In this document: in pieces, positions 1 through 10,303 of the stretch
Numbering within the stretch: the stretch's first letter is position 1
Layout of the letters: every line of letters begins with the position of its first letter
Assembly (NCBI RefSeq): GCF_004339725.1
Contig: NZ_SMGK01000003.1
Coordinates: 441,380 to 505,379 of the forward strand
Source: Acidipila rosea
GTDB lineage: Bacteria; Acidobacteriota; Terriglobia; Terriglobales; Acidobacteriaceae
Length of the DNA: 64,000 nt
Direction: 5' to 3'
Program-made: the position numbers and the translations under genes
Notes under the pieces: generated by a model
What the model saw: only the letters and a program-made list of their open reading frames with translations
Told to the model about the DNA's origin: nothing
The model's database searches: none

Positions 1-402
1 CGATGGCTCTCCGCAGAAGAGATTGTGCCCGGCTGCGGGTGAATATCTGGGAATGAGCATCACGCGAACCGATGCCGTTATGGGTGACGCCGGCCATCTG
101 AATGCGGCGATCACCCCTGTGAGCGGCTACTCTCACCCGACGTGAGAACGTGAAATTGAACTGCCCAATGTGGGAGCCGAGCCTGCTGAGAGAAGCTAGC
201 CCTAATGCGAAGATCAGGATGGCGGTCAGGAGGATGCGACGGGGTGGAAAACGGTCAGAATACCGATGGCGGGTGAAACCCGCCTCACCGTGAGCGACGA
301 CGGCTACACCATCGACTACACCGCTTTGAGTCCCCGTCTAGCGGGCGCCAAAGCCTTTATAGAGACACTCACCCGTAGCTACGGCGAAGGGGCAGCCCTG
401 CG
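1..402. other. left-edge region, no gene called
   Basis: An open frame runs from the window edge to a TGA at 143-145 on the plus strand (48 codons). It could be the 3' end of a gene that starts outside the window, but I recognise no family. A 72-codon frame at 266-484 overlaps the 3' end of the MFS gene antisense and has no Shine-Dalgarno. Nothing else is supported here. Confidence 0.25.
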
Positions 403-2010
403 TCAATCCGGGTACAACGGGGCGACTTCCATCGTGGTAGTTGTCGCCCCGGCCGTTTCCAGTTCGCGTAGGTCACGCGCGTGAGTTTCGTGGCCTAGAA
501 GGACGATCAGCAGAATTGACACCACGCAGGGAGCAGCCACCACTCCGGCTGCCACACCCAGAGGCGGAACCAGAGCCAATGCGCCTAGCCCCTGGGCGAG
601 AAGGCCTCCACCTTTGCTGAAACCAGCGACCCAACCGGTGGCACGGCCTCGCACCCGGAGAGGATAGCTTTCTGCCGAGTAGGGTAAAAGCATTGAAATG
701 ATTCCACTGGTGCCAACGATCAGCAGGGACACCGGGATGACCGGGCTGGAAAAAATGCGCAGCCCACCGACATCACGCAGAACAATTGTTATCAATCCTA
801 ATGTGGTGACTCCGACGGCAAGAATCAGCGTACGCTTGGTGCTCCAGATGCTATAGAGCCATGCCGTCAGAACAATTGTGGGCGTAGCGATAAGCGTAGA
901 GCGCGCAATAAGCCTGCTGGCTGCGCCCATGCTGCGCCCCTCATGCATCAGGCTGCCGGGCAGCCACAGCAGTACGCCAAAATTGACAAAGCCCACGCAT
1001 AGAGCGGTGAGCGTAAGCGCACAGGTAAGGCCTAACAGATTGGAGACTTTAAGCGGAGAGACAGTTGGAAGATTCTGTGGTGCAGCCTGCTTGTCTTTCC
1101 TTGTGCTAAGGGAGATTCCAAACCGCGCGAGCGTCTCTCGTGCTTCCTGCAGACGTCCCATGCTTTGCAGAAAACGGGCCGACTCCTGCAACATCGGGCT
1201 CACAACAATAAGGATGAGGGCGATCGGGAGGTTGATGAGCCACATGATGCGCCAGCCAAAGTATGGTTGCAGCAACGCAGACAGTGCGCTGGTAGCAAAA
1301 TAGCCTCCGATGGATCCGATGCCACCAACCAGCACCAGACACCAGCCGCGGTGCCGGGTGGGCATGATTTCGGCCAGCAAGGCATACGTGACCGGAAGCA
1401 TGCCGCCGGCGCCAACGCCCATCAGGAAGCACATGAAAATGTTCCAGTTGAATGATGGCATGGCCCCGCATATGGAGGTTCCCATAAAGATGACAGCTGC
1501 GAGGAGAATAGTGGCCCTTCGCCCGTAAAAATCCGCCAGGGCGCCCCAGGTGAAGGATCCAACAGTTGTGCCGAGCAGTCCGGAGAACGGCAGCAAGGCC
1601 ACACCAGCGAACGTAAGGCCATACTCAGCGCGCATTCCGGGGACGACGAAACCAAGCGTCGCAGCCTTCATCACATCGATGATCAGTGCAGCCGCGAGCA
1701 CAATGATCTGTACCCAGTGTGCGCGCGTCAGAGGCGCATCTTCAGGTGGCGCGATCTCCTCATAGACGCGGTTTGTTGTGCTGCGGCGGGGTATAAGTCC
1801 GTATGCTGTAGCACCAAACCCAGCAACGATGAGTCCCATACCAATAACCATGCCCATGTCCATTGGCATACCTGCCAATTTGTAATGCGTACTGCGGCCC
1901 ATCAAAAACATGGGAATGTGCAGCAGGACGCCTATCGTCACCGCTACACAACCACCCCAAAACGCAAACGCATGACCCCAACTGGAAAATAGAGACGCCT
2001 TACGCGCCAT
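403..2010 (-). CDS. MFS transporter with a methionine-rich N-terminal extension
   Basis: This is a 535-residue inner-membrane carrier of the major facilitator superfamily. The core starts near residue 100 and has the motif-A-like loop GALADFYGRR at 156-165. About 90 residues precede it, including two extra hydrophobic segments (about 15-36 and 52-72) with a run of methionines between them (MPMDMGM at 48-54) and an acidic linker. The start is supported by AGGAGG just upstream of the ATG. Substrate is unknown; by sequence it sits nearest the sugar/aromatic-acid carriers. The neighbouring copper-type TonB receptor on the same strand and the Met-rich segment make a copper or copper-chelate substrate conceivable, but that is only inference. 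Confidence 0.8.
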   Translation of the reverse strand: MARKASLFSSWGHAFAFWGGCVAVTIGVLLHIPMFLMGRSTHYKLAGMPMDMGMVIGMGLIVAGFGATAYGLIPRRSTTNRVYEEIAPPEDAPLTRAHWVQIIVLAAALIIDVMKAATLGFVVPGMRAEYGLTFAGVALLPFSGLLGTTVGSFTWGALADFYGRRATILLAAVIFMGTSICGAMPSFNWNIFMCFLMGVGAGGMLPVTYALLAEIMPTRHRGWCLVLVGGIGSIGGYFATSALSALLQPYFGWRIMWLINLPIALILIVVSPMLQESARFLQSMGRLQEARETLARFGISLSTRKDKQAAPQNLPTVSPLKVSNLLGLTCALTLTALCVGFVNFGVLLWLPGSLMHEGRSMGAASRLIARSTLIATPTIVLTAWLYSIWSTKRTLILAVGVTTLGLITIVLRDVGGLRIFSSPVIPVSLLIVGTSGIISMLLPYSAESYPLRVRGRATGWVAGFSKGGGLLAQGLGALALVPPLGVAAGVVAAPCVVSILLIVLLGHETHARDLRELETAGATTTTMEVAPLYPD

Positions 2011-2240
2011 GATCTTGCCTCCTGGCAGTCCAATTCACTTGCATCCTGTCACCTATCGACCGCAACATTGGAAATGTGGCAATGTCGGGAACTCGAATAG
2101 ACGAAGGGTATTTTTTCTTCTCCTAGTGCAATGGAGTGTGAGTGCTTCTCTGGGGACAGCGCGCAGGTGCAACGCGGGCTGGCTCAATCCACGGCCATGC
2201 AAGCATGACTAAGAGCATGCGGAATGCGCAACCGTCGAGA

Positions 2241-2275
2241 GGTTGATCACATAGTCCATCCTTCGGTTGATTGCC
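2241..2275. promoter_or_regulatory. degenerate copy of the regulon motif upstream of the MFS gene
   Basis: The 335-bp gap 2011-2345 holds no gene. Within it GGTTGAT (2241-2247) is followed by CTTCGGTTGAT at about 2261-2271. This resembles half of the 16-bp element found at 10219 and 22424. It is a weak match and could be chance. Confidence 0.25.
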
Positions 2276-2345
2276 GAGACAGTCGCGCCTGAATGTTGCG
2301 AAAAAAATAGGTTCATCGGCAAATAGCGTTATCAAGTCGCGACGG

Positions 2346-4838
2346 CTAGAAGGGAATGGTCGCGCTGAGGTAGGCTGACCGTCCGCGTCCCATCACGGGC
2401 TTTATCTGGCTCATTGACATACTCGCCAGAAAATCATCGAGGTTCACACCGCCTAATGGCAATGCATAATTTTTGTTGAATAGATTATCGACAGCCGCGC
2501 TCAGCTGCAGATGCGATGCATGATAGGCCGTCTGCAAATGTAAAAGAGCGTAGCCTGGTGTCTTCTGCTCAAAACGATGCGGATCGACATCGGACTTGCG
2601 GTCCACAGCTTCGACGCCAAAGCCTGCCGACCACCCCTTGAACTCCTCGTCCAGGTTCATACGCAAATGTAATGGCATCATCTGGTAAAGGCTTGTTCTG
2701 CTATCAAGCCTTTCACCGTGCAACCATCCAGCAACGCCGCTGAGCCTGCTTTTCCCAAACCCAGGGTTGATCCAGACGACATCGCCAGACATATTGCCAC
2801 TGTAGATTCTGGCCTTATGATTGGCGAAACGCAGTTGGGCAAAAGTACTCATGCCGTTTGCGATAGTGGCCAACGGATCTACGTCAACATAATCCTGTAT
2901 ATGCGTCTCGCTGGCCGTGGTCTTGATTTCCCATACTTTGCGAGCATGGTCATGCAAAGTGGCTGTGCCGCTGACAGTCTGGGCAATCTCTGGCTTCAGA
3001 TTAACGTTGCCCACATAGTAGTTACCGTCGCCGAACCAGCCGATCATACTGCTGATCATTTGACTGGTTGACCATGCATAGCGCTCGTAAAGGTTTGGTG
3101 CTCGAGTCTTGCGCGCATAGCCAGCTTCAAAGGCAGTGGAAGCGTTGGGCTCGTACCGCACCAGCGCAGTTACATCGGAGTCTACATCTGTGTGGGCGCG
3201 GCTTGATGCGTTAAAAGCCGCTGCATCGGCAGCATACATGGCCGAATAGCCATGCACCGGTCCAGTGTTGCTCCAGACGGTATCATTGCGCGCGCCTATG
3301 AGTGTGGTCCATTGTGCATTCCATGTACTGGCCAATTCCACAAATGTCCCCAGGCGAGCGCGGTGTCCATTGTTAATGCTTTCAAAGCTGCTTGGCCCCA
3401 TCATTGGTGCACCCCCAGCAACCGGAGGCCAGGTATCGTTGAGAACAAAATGATGGAACTCATTCCCTATGCGCAGCGTGTTCTGTGTCGAGAACGGAAC
3501 CTCATATTTTGCTGAGTAACCAATGTCCGTGCCATGGTCGTTCATCGGCATCCACATGGACATGGGAAATGTGATTTTGTCTCTGCCGATATTCATTGAG
3601 TGTGAAGTGCTTTGCCAGGAAGCATGCGTGTCCAATCCGCCATGATCGAACCTTCTGAGGTAATGCAGGTTCAGCGATGCTGCGTAATTGCGCACCATGT
3701 CCATGCGCGCGTTGACAAAGCCCTGGTAAGGGATGTGGTGCAGGCCAGCCCGGAGGACGACGAGGTTTCTGGCATTTCGTGCAGCCAGCGTTAGCGCCTG
3801 GTCGGTGCTCTGGGCATACGTTGATGTAATTTTGCGGCCGCTGCCGTCAGTGTAATCATCGCTGGTAACCCAGGAGCCGGTGTAACCGATGCCCAGATTA
3901 TGGCCAGCAATCCACTCAGAAAGAGAGCCGCCATAATTCTGCCCGTTGCTCCAGTAGAAGCCTGAGGATGTGCCTTCTTCATGAAGCCGCTCAGCGGGAC
4001 CAGCAAAGTCAGGCGAGCGCGATTCGATGGAGATGGTTCCGCCAAGGCTGTCGCCCCCCACGCTGACCGGCGTAATGCCTGCCATTACGGTGATCTGGGC
4101 CGCATTGGACGGAGAGATGTAGGACAGGGGCGGGTTCATATGGTTAGGGCAGGCATTGGAAACCGTCATGCCATTTACGAGCAGCTTAGTGCGCTCATCA
4201 CCAAGACCATTAAGCATTGGACTTGAAGCAAGCTGACCGTTGCTCCGCAGACTGATGCCAGGCATACTGGCCAGCAATTCTGCGGAGTTGCGGCTTTCAT
4301 CACGATCATTCTGATTCACCTGGTGCAAGGTCGCTGTAACAGGATTCGCAGTTGGCGAAATTACCATGACGCTGGTGCTAATGGATGCGAGCTTGAGGGC
4401 TATCTCAACCGTCATTTGTTCGTCAACGGCAACAGCAACATCGTGGACAGATGCAAGACCAAAGCCTTTTGCTTTGACAATAACCTGATAGTGACCCACA
4501 GGGACGGCTGTGAAGTTAAAGTACCCTTGCCGATTAGTTAACAATGATTCTTTGAACCTTGAGGCAGTGTTCCTTATTGTCACCTTTGCCCCTGAAACAA
4601 TCGCCCCAGAAGGATCTTTCAATATCCCAGATATACGGCCCCGTGCAGAAGTGACGCTCGAGTCATTTTCTATCTGCATGGACGTCGCTTTGATAGGGCG
4701 GTCGACTCCCATGCTGGATCTTTGCTGAGCACAGATTGAGTCTGCCCGGCAGCACAGGCAGACAGCTGGCAAAATCACTAGCAGCAGCTTAGTTTTCACG
4801 GTTATCCTCATGCGTGATTCTGAATTCGCCATCTTCAT
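2346..4838 (-). CDS. TonB-dependent copper receptor, OprC/NosA-like
   Basis: This is an 830-residue outer-membrane receptor. A signal segment lies at about 16-38, a carboxypeptidase-regulatory-like beta domain at about 65-150, the plug at about 170-275, and a 22-strand-type barrel ends in ...SATIPF with the C-terminal phenylalanine usual for outer-membrane proteins. The plug carries ACPNHMNPP, giving C230xxxM234, and the barrel carries H413xM415. The CxxxM and HxM pairs and their spacing of about 180 residues match the copper site known from Pseudomonas OprC, so copper uptake is the best call. The added N-terminal regulatory domain is unlike OprC and typical of Acidobacteriota and Bacteroidota receptors. 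It lies 335 bp upstream of the MFS gene on the same strand. Confidence 0.82.
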   Translation of the reverse strand: MKMANSESRMRITVKTKLLLVILPAVCLCCRADSICAQQRSSMGVDRPIKATSMQIENDSSVTSARGRISGILKDPSGAIVSGAKVTIRNTASRFKESLLTNRQGYFNFTAVPVGHYQVIVKAKGFGLASVHDVAVAVDEQMTVEIALKLASISTSVMVISPTANPVTATLHQVNQNDRDESRNSAELLASMPGISLRSNGQLASSPMLNGLGDERTKLLVNGMTVSNACPNHMNPPLSYISPSNAAQITVMAGITPVSVGGDSLGGTISIESRSPDFAGPAERLHEEGTSSGFYWSNGQNYGGSLSEWIAGHNLGIGYTGSWVTSDDYTDGSGRKITSTYAQSTDQALTLAARNARNLVVLRAGLHHIPYQGFVNARMDMVRNYAASLNLHYLRRFDHGGLDTHASWQSTSHSMNIGRDKITFPMSMWMPMNDHGTDIGYSAKYEVPFSTQNTLRIGNEFHHFVLNDTWPPVAGGAPMMGPSSFESINNGHRARLGTFVELASTWNAQWTTLIGARNDTVWSNTGPVHGYSAMYAADAAAFNASSRAHTDVDSDVTALVRYEPNASTAFEAGYARKTRAPNLYERYAWSTSQMISSMIGWFGDGNYYVGNVNLKPEIAQTVSGTATLHDHARKVWEIKTTASETHIQDYVDVDPLATIANGMSTFAQLRFANHKARIYSGNMSGDVVWINPGFGKSRLSGVAGWLHGERLDSRTSLYQMMPLHLRMNLDEEFKGWSAGFGVEAVDRKSDVDPHRFEQKTPGYALLHLQTAYHASHLQLSAAVDNLFNKNYALPLGGVNLDDFLASMSMSQIKPVMGRGRSAYLSATIPF

Positions 4839-4971
4839 GTAATCAGAAGGAGAAAACCTCGACTTCTGCTATTGAGTAGAGCGTGAGTTTGCCGGACCAG
4901 CTTTGCGCAAGCAAGCAGCCGAGGATGGATAAATGTTTAAATCTCCGATCGCGGGTGTGGCCCATCAATGC

Positions 4972-4992
4972 GGAGCAGTGAATCACTGCTCC
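4972..4992. repeat. near-perfect inverted repeat over a stop codon
   Basis: GGAGCAGTGA (4972-4981) and TCACTGCTCC (4983-4992) pair perfectly around one base and overlap the stop codon of the upstream minus-strand gene. No T tract follows on the minus strand, so it is a possible hairpin rather than a clear intrinsic terminator. Confidence 0.4.
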
Positions 4993-7900
4993 GTCATCGG
5001 CGCTGACGTCGAGGGTTGATAGTTGAACTGATAGGGCTGGATGCGGTCTCCTGATTCAAACCGATTATTCCAGTCCAACTGGTACCTAACTGAAGCTGGA
5101 CCGTCAGGATAGTGCTCCATGATCCGGTCATAGGGATATGTGCTTTCCCTGTGGAACGGCAGCTCGGTTACCGTAAACGGAAGCGCCTCATAGAAATCCA
5201 TGTCCTTGACGAAACCGTTCGCATAGAAGAAGTAATCGCGCTTCCAGTGAGGCGGCAGCGGAGGCAGGCTTCTGGAGTTGAATTCTGCGTCAATCTCTTC
5301 GCCACTGCCAAAGATCACGTATCGGTCGTCGGCCTTACCCAGCAGAGGCGTCACATTTCCATAGTGGGTATAGCTGCCGCGCTGCCAGGCGAACGGCCCA
5401 GTCCGGCTGATGCGATCGTATCGATAGGTCAGATCGCCGGGCGTCTTGCCTTCTACCTGTTGCGGATAACCTCGGAAGTAGAGGTGCGCATCAGAAAGCG
5501 GCATCTCGGTCTGGCGGATTTCATGACTCCGATCCGGCCCGTTATCCACAAGTATTTGGTCCCAGTAGAGTTGCAGGTTTGTAGTCATACGAATACGCCG
5601 CACACCCGCTGGCAGTTTTCCCGTCAGGTCTACAACAATGGTGCGTGGCAGCCCGGCGGGGAAGCCCATGTCATTCGTGATACGCTTCCAACTGCCGTCC
5701 GGCATCTGCGCTTCAAGATACGGAGGCATCGGCTTGAGGCCCGCCTGCCACGCAGCGTACATCGAGCTGGCGCTAAAGTATTCCACGTATCCGTGCAGGA
5801 AGAGACGCAGAGGATTCTGTGGTGTCCATGGACCGAGATCGAGAGTAAGAGTGTGCTGATTGGCAAAGCCGGCGAAGCTGAGGTTTGTGAAATCGCGCAG
5901 ATAATCGTGGTCGCGATAACGCAGTGCAGCGAGCGCCTCATGACCGTGATCATCCCACGCCCCGGCTGGCAGATGAGCTGATGCTGAGATCACCGCCTTG
6001 CCTGAAGCAAAAGGCGGCTCGCTCAGAAACTTCTCGTCGGGATAGACATCTGTACCCGCAGGATGATCGACAGCTATCAGGCGCATCTGGTCAACAAAGT
6101 TGATCTCCTCCATTGGTTCGCCAAAGCGCACACTGAGGAATCCATTCTGCGATTTCAGCCGTGAGCCGTCGATCTTGATCCACTCATCCGCATCTGCATG
6201 ATTTGTTTGGTGGGGAGCCACCCAGTGCCCTACAACAGCTGCACCGATCACATCCGTAACAAAGCGGTACTGCTTGCCGTCCCAGGCAAACAATATCGGG
6301 CAGGAACTGCCGCGCCGATCCAGCTCCGTAAAGGCAAACGAGCTTGCCCCCGTGGCAACGTTCAGCTCATCCTGGGGAACTCCAGTAGGCCAAAGCATAC
6401 GCACAACATCGGCATGCGGTTCACCGCCAAGTCCCACCACGATTTCTGTCGGCCCTTGGCTGAGGTAGCCGGCGCCTCCAGCGATCTCGAACTTCTGCCA
6501 GAGGCCGCCCGCAAACACTTCAACTTTGGTGCCAATGGCGCTCTTGTTGTCAGCCAGCCCAGTGAGATCCAGACGCAGGGAGTGGTTCTTGTTCCCCCCA
6601 ACATTGCGCAGGACAAGCGCAGGCGCTCCGAGCTGCGTAACAATCAGATCGGTTGCTCCATCGTTATCTACATCTGCTGCGATGAGTGCTCGAGGATTCT
6701 TCAGCTGTATTTTGTCGAGGCCGAGTGCGTGACTCACATCCTGAAAGCCCTGCGCTCCCATGTTTCTGAGGACACGCAGTGCGGGCCCCTGTGCAGTCTG
6801 CACCAATGCCGCAAGATCGAGCCAGCCATCGTTGTCGAAGTCAATCGTTGTCACTCCCCAGGCTCGTGTTGCATCTTTGAGTGGCAGGGGTACGCGCTCA
6901 AACTGTTTCCCATCGACATTGCGCCACAGGCTTAGCCCGGGTGCGCCGTCATGCGTAACTGCAATGTCCATCCAACCATCTTTATTGAAATCAAAAGCGT
7001 CAACTCCGATTGACGACGCAAGTCCTTGCTGGATATAAAGCGGCTGAGCCTTGAAGTCCCCCTCGCGCGGATTGGCATAATAGGTCGGAGCGCCCGTCGA
7101 TCCGGTCACTACTAGATCCACTGCGCGGTCGTTGTTGATGTCGGAGAGCACAGCAGAGACCGTCTTGCCTCTTCCGCCTAATCCAGTCGGAGCTGTCCAG
7201 TTTGTGAACGTGGAATTTCCGTTGTTCCGCCACAGCTCATTGGGCGCTCCTCCATTTATGCCTGCTCCAGTTACGAATAGGTCGAGGTCTCCATCGTGGT
7301 CAAAGTCGATAAATGTAAGTCCCGAAGGCTGGTTGCTTACCTCGATGCCTGCGGCTTTCGTCCCATTCTCAAATTTTCCATTACCCATATTGTGAAAGAG
7401 CAGCACGCGATCGCTCAGTGCAATCGCCAGGTCAGCTCGCCCATCGTTGTCATAGTCGCCCGCCGCGCAGGAGATTCCCTCACCCGTGGCCATCAGCCCG
7501 GTCTGCGCCGCGGGCACCACTGCAAAATTACCGTCTCCGTTATTGCGATAAACGTTGATCGCATCTCCGCCCCGGCCAAGGACCACCAGGTCCTTATGAT
7601 TAGGGCCAAACAGATCGACCATGCACGCTCCTCCCTGCGGCCCTGCAGTCGCACTCGCCCCCACGGTTGCGTCTCCGATCGGACTCGCGGCGAAGTGGAC
7701 TGGCAGCATAGCGGTAACTGAAGGCTCACTCGTCATGATGTCCTGAGTTTTCGCGTAGCGTCCCTGTTCGCCATAGACTGTGGTCAAGGGCGCTGCAATC
7801 TTCGTCCGGGTCAGGTGCGCGAAGCGCTTCAGATACTCGCGAGCCTCCTCGTTTTTGCCCTGCAGTTGCAGGGCACGCGCGAGCCCGAAGGTCGCCGAGG

Positions 7901-8504
7901 CGTGCAAGGGATTCACACGCAGCGCCGCCTGAAATTCGCTGACTGCTTTATCTGCGTTTCTTAGCTCCAGGTAGGACGCGCCGAGATAATAGTGCGCGTC
8001 CGCGTCCGAGGGGTCCATTTGAACTACCTTCTCAAGATCGTCTGCGGCCACGCGCGGCTGCCCTTGACTGCGATGCACCAGTGCCAGGCTGTACCATACC
8101 CACGCATCTTTGGGGTCGAGCCGTGCTGCCTGCTCAAGCGCTGTTGCAGCATCTGCATACTTCTGCAGGTAGAGCAGGGCGATTCCCTTGTTGAGTATCG
8201 GCAGCAGCAGAGCAGGGTTTGCCTTATGCGCCTCCTCGAACTGCTGCAACGCTTTCTCAGTCAGTTGTTGATTCATCAGCGCAACGCCTATGTTATTGAG
8301 CCTGGCTGCCTGCACTTGAGACGTCTGTGCAAGAGCATTTGCGCCTAGAGCCACCATCGTCATCAGGCAGAGAATGCGTCCCGCAACTCCGCGCAAACCA
8401 TTTCGCCGGCTTTCAGTGGAAGACGATCGTGAGAGCCGGAGAGCAGCGTTGCGAATTTCATGATCGGGACAAGACAATTGCGCGGTCACAACTTTATTTT
8501 GCAC
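4983..8504 (-). CDS. secreted TPR / FG-GAP / ASPIC-UnbV protein, 1173 aa
   Basis: This large exported protein has an N-terminal signal segment (about 38-60, ending ANALAQ), TPR helices at about 66-235, a run of FG-GAP/VCBS calcium-loop repeats at about 290-635 (for example DYDNDGRADL and DFDNDGWLDL), and an ASPIC_UnbV domain at about 640-715 (GGAGYLSQG). A roughly 440-residue C-terminal region from about 733 has no name I recognise. The FG-GAP part should form a calcium-binding beta-propeller. The GTG start is chosen because GAGG lies eight bases upstream. The protein encoded at 18678-22214 has the same architecture and a clearly related C-terminal region. It lies 175 bp downstream of the porin gene on the same strand. 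The biochemical function is unknown. Confidence 0.85.
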   Translation of the reverse strand: MQNKVVTAQLSCPDHEIRNAALRLSRSSSTESRRNGLRGVAGRILCLMTMVALGANALAQTSQVQAARLNNIGVALMNQQLTEKALQQFEEAHKANPALLLPILNKGIALLYLQKYADAATALEQAARLDPKDAWVWYSLALVHRSQGQPRVAADDLEKVVQMDPSDADAHYYLGASYLELRNADKAVSEFQAALRVNPLHASATFGLARALQLQGKNEEAREYLKRFAHLTRTKIAAPLTTVYGEQGRYAKTQDIMTSEPSVTAMLPVHFAASPIGDATVGASATAGPQGGACMVDLFGPNHKDLVVLGRGGDAINVYRNNGDGNFAVVPAAQTGLMATGEGISCAAGDYDNDGRADLAIALSDRVLLFHNMGNGKFENGTKAAGIEVSNQPSGLTFIDFDHDGDLDLFVTGAGINGGAPNELWRNNGNSTFTNWTAPTGLGGRGKTVSAVLSDINNDRAVDLVVTGSTGAPTYYANPREGDFKAQPLYIQQGLASSIGVDAFDFNKDGWMDIAVTHDGAPGLSLWRNVDGKQFERVPLPLKDATRAWGVTTIDFDNDGWLDLAALVQTAQGPALRVLRNMGAQGFQDVSHALGLDKIQLKNPRALIAADVDNDGATDLIVTQLGAPALVLRNVGGNKNHSLRLDLTGLADNKSAIGTKVEVFAGGLWQKFEIAGGAGYLSQGPTEIVVGLGGEPHADVVRMLWPTGVPQDELNVATGASSFAFTELDRRGSSCPILFAWDGKQYRFVTDVIGAAVVGHWVAPHQTNHADADEWIKIDGSRLKSQNGFLSVRFGEPMEEINFVDQMRLIAVDHPAGTDVYPDEKFLSEPPFASGKAVISASAHLPAGAWDDHGHEALAALRYRDHDYLRDFTNLSFAGFANQHTLTLDLGPWTPQNPLRLFLHGYVEYFSASSMYAAWQAGLKPMPPYLEAQMPDGSWKRITNDMGFPAGLPRTIVVDLTGKLPAGVRRIRMTTNLQLYWDQILVDNGPDRSHEIRQTEMPLSDAHLYFRGYPQQVEGKTPGDLTYRYDRISRTGPFAWQRGSYTHYGNVTPLLGKADDRYVIFGSGEEIDAEFNSRSLPPLPPHWKRDYFFYANGFVKDMDFYEALPFTVTELPFHRESTYPYDRIMEHYPDGPASVRYQLDWNNRFESGDRIQPYQFNYQPSTSAPMTEQ

Positions 8505-8679
8505 AGCAAGACCTCATTGAGAGTGGCCTGTTTGACCCAGCCCTGCTCAAGGGCAGTCAGCCTCATGTCGGGCGATTGAGTGCTCCTGGGGACTGGATCA
8601 AACTGTACGGGACAACCTTACTGCATTCGTTCAATTGCCGTACATCTTGGTTTTATATAGCGGGTACACTGCACGCTCT

Positions 8680-10155
8680 TTATTGCGCAAGCGCTTTCTT
8701 CTGCGCGATTCCCCAGCGGTAGACGAATTCCACATAGCCGAACTGCCCGTTGCGATCCGTCGGATAAATAGCGCCAATGGTGCTCTTCCCACTCGCGTGC
8801 GCATAGTAAAAGTTGACGGCCAGTTGCGATGTGGTTTGCCAGTCAGCGCTGATGTCTGCGACAGTCGCCAGGGAAGAGTGCCCATTCGCAGGACGTCCTA
8901 CAAACCCAAAGACTTTATTGTCGAATGCGCCGCCGCCCTGATACCAGAAGTCCTGCGCCGAAGTGAGTTGGAGCCAGTGCAGATCGCTGCGAAGTGCTAG
9001 CTTCTTCACTGGAGTGTCCATCACTTGCACGAAACTATCTGTGCTGTTCATCAGGTTGTAGAAAGGGAATCGAGCATACAACCGCGGCGTGGGAAGAAGC
9101 TGAAAGAATGTGTTGTGGTGATTATCCGTGGGATTGTTATCGCCCGTGGACCGGAACCAGCCGCCGCGCAGCCACGGCGAAGTCGCGACACTTGTCAGTT
9201 TGAGGCCACCCTCAAGAGCGGTGGCTCCAGCGCTGTCGCTCTGGGTTCCCCAGTTGCCGTTCTGTAGAACACCCCAGAAGAGAAAATCGATATCTTCATG
9301 GCCTGCCGGGATATCAGCAATCAGGTTGCCCCCATACGTGCCTAGTCGAATATTCTTGTGATCTGCCTGTCGCACGGGCAGAGGACGGTTGTCCGTTTTC
9401 GTAACGCCGGTGCGACCGTCATGATAACCAATCCCAAATGCTCGTACCAGCAGGTGTCCATTCACAGCGGGCCGCGTCACGGCCAGATATTGCGCATCCA
9501 CATTCAGTTCCGGATTGCCGTTCATGTTAAAGACGCCCTGATCGGCACGCGCTGCGAAGGCCGTGACGTCCCACGCTCCAATGCCATAATGCGCATCTAT
9601 GCCGTCGAAACTGCGCTGTGCATTGGTGAAGCCGAAATTGCTGATCAGCCGATTGCTTGAGCGATTCGCCTGCACCCATGCAATCACTGGATTCTTGGGC
9701 TGCGTCTCCTGGCCATCAAAAAATTCAAAGCGGCCCAGACGAAGATTCCTGTCCGCATGATCGAAGTGGTATCGCAGGAACCCCTGCTTGAGAAAGGCCG
9801 CCGCCGGATCTGTATTGTTGTCGCTCGATGCGAAGTAGGTTCCACCCAGTCCCAGCTGCCCCTGCGCTGGGAGCGGAGAAACTGCATTATCCGGCAAGCC
9901 GAGCACTGCAGGCTGAGACAGTTCCAGTTGCCAGTCCCAGTGGCGAACCTGCTGAGCAACCCCCAACCGCAGCAGCGACTCAACGTAGCCATAGGTCTCG
10001 GATTCAGGAGGAGCGGCAAACCACTGCCAGGCATTGATGCGAGCTCGCTCATAGACGGAAATGCTAACGGGAGAGTTCTGTCCATACGCATGTACGGCGG
10101 GCACAGCCATGGCGATAAATGAGGCCACCAGAAGGGCTAATTTATTTGTTTTCAT
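8680..10155 (-). CDS. alginate-export family outer-membrane porin
   Basis: This 491-residue protein has a classical signal peptide (cleavage near AVHAYGQ, about 25) and long stretches of alternating aromatic/polar barrel strands such as FLRYHFD, LRLGRFEFFDG and FAARADQGVF. The arrangement matches the Alginate_exp family, which forms single-chain porins for polysaccharides or organic acids; substrate cannot be deduced. It is the first gene of a minus-strand pair with the TPR/FG-GAP/ASPIC gene and is divergent from the asparagine-synthetase-like operon. The shared promoter region holds the 16-bp palindromic element. Confidence 0.75.
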   Translation of the reverse strand: MKTNKLALLVASFIAMAVPAVHAYGQNSPVSISVYERARINAWQWFAAPPESETYGYVESLLRLGVAQQVRHWDWQLELSQPAVLGLPDNAVSPLPAQGQLGLGGTYFASSDNNTDPAAAFLKQGFLRYHFDHADRNLRLGRFEFFDGQETQPKNPVIAWVQANRSSNRLISNFGFTNAQRSFDGIDAHYGIGAWDVTAFAARADQGVFNMNGNPELNVDAQYLAVTRPAVNGHLLVRAFGIGYHDGRTGVTKTDNRPLPVRQADHKNIRLGTYGGNLIADIPAGHEDIDFLFWGVLQNGNWGTQSDSAGATALEGGLKLTSVATSPWLRGGWFRSTGDNNPTDNHHNTFFQLLPTPRLYARFPFYNLMNSTDSFVQVMDTPVKKLALRSDLHWLQLTSAQDFWYQGGGAFDNKVFGFVGRPANGHSSLATVADISADWQTTSQLAVNFYYAHASGKSTIGAIYPTDRNGQFGYVEFVYRWGIAQKKALAQ

Positions 10156-10218
10156 TCGTGACCGCTAGAGTGCTGTAGTGACGAAGAGAAGTCAATCGTT
10201 CCGAAGTTCGGAATGGAG

Positions 10219-10234
10219 ATCAACCTTTCGGTTG
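10219..10234. promoter_or_regulatory. 16-bp palindromic element in divergent promoter (copy 1)
   Basis: ATCAACCTTTCGGTTG lies between the divergent porin and ligase genes. CAACC and GGTTG form an inverted repeat around TTTC. The identical 16 bases recur at 22424-22439, in the only other divergent promoter of this cluster. Best read as an operator for a shared regulator, though it could also form a hairpin in RNA. Confidence 0.5.
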
Positions 10235-10303
10235 GTTTCAGTCGCAACCCTTCGCGATATGCTGGCTCAATCCAGGAATGAGCTTGCTATATCCTGAATC
10301 ACA

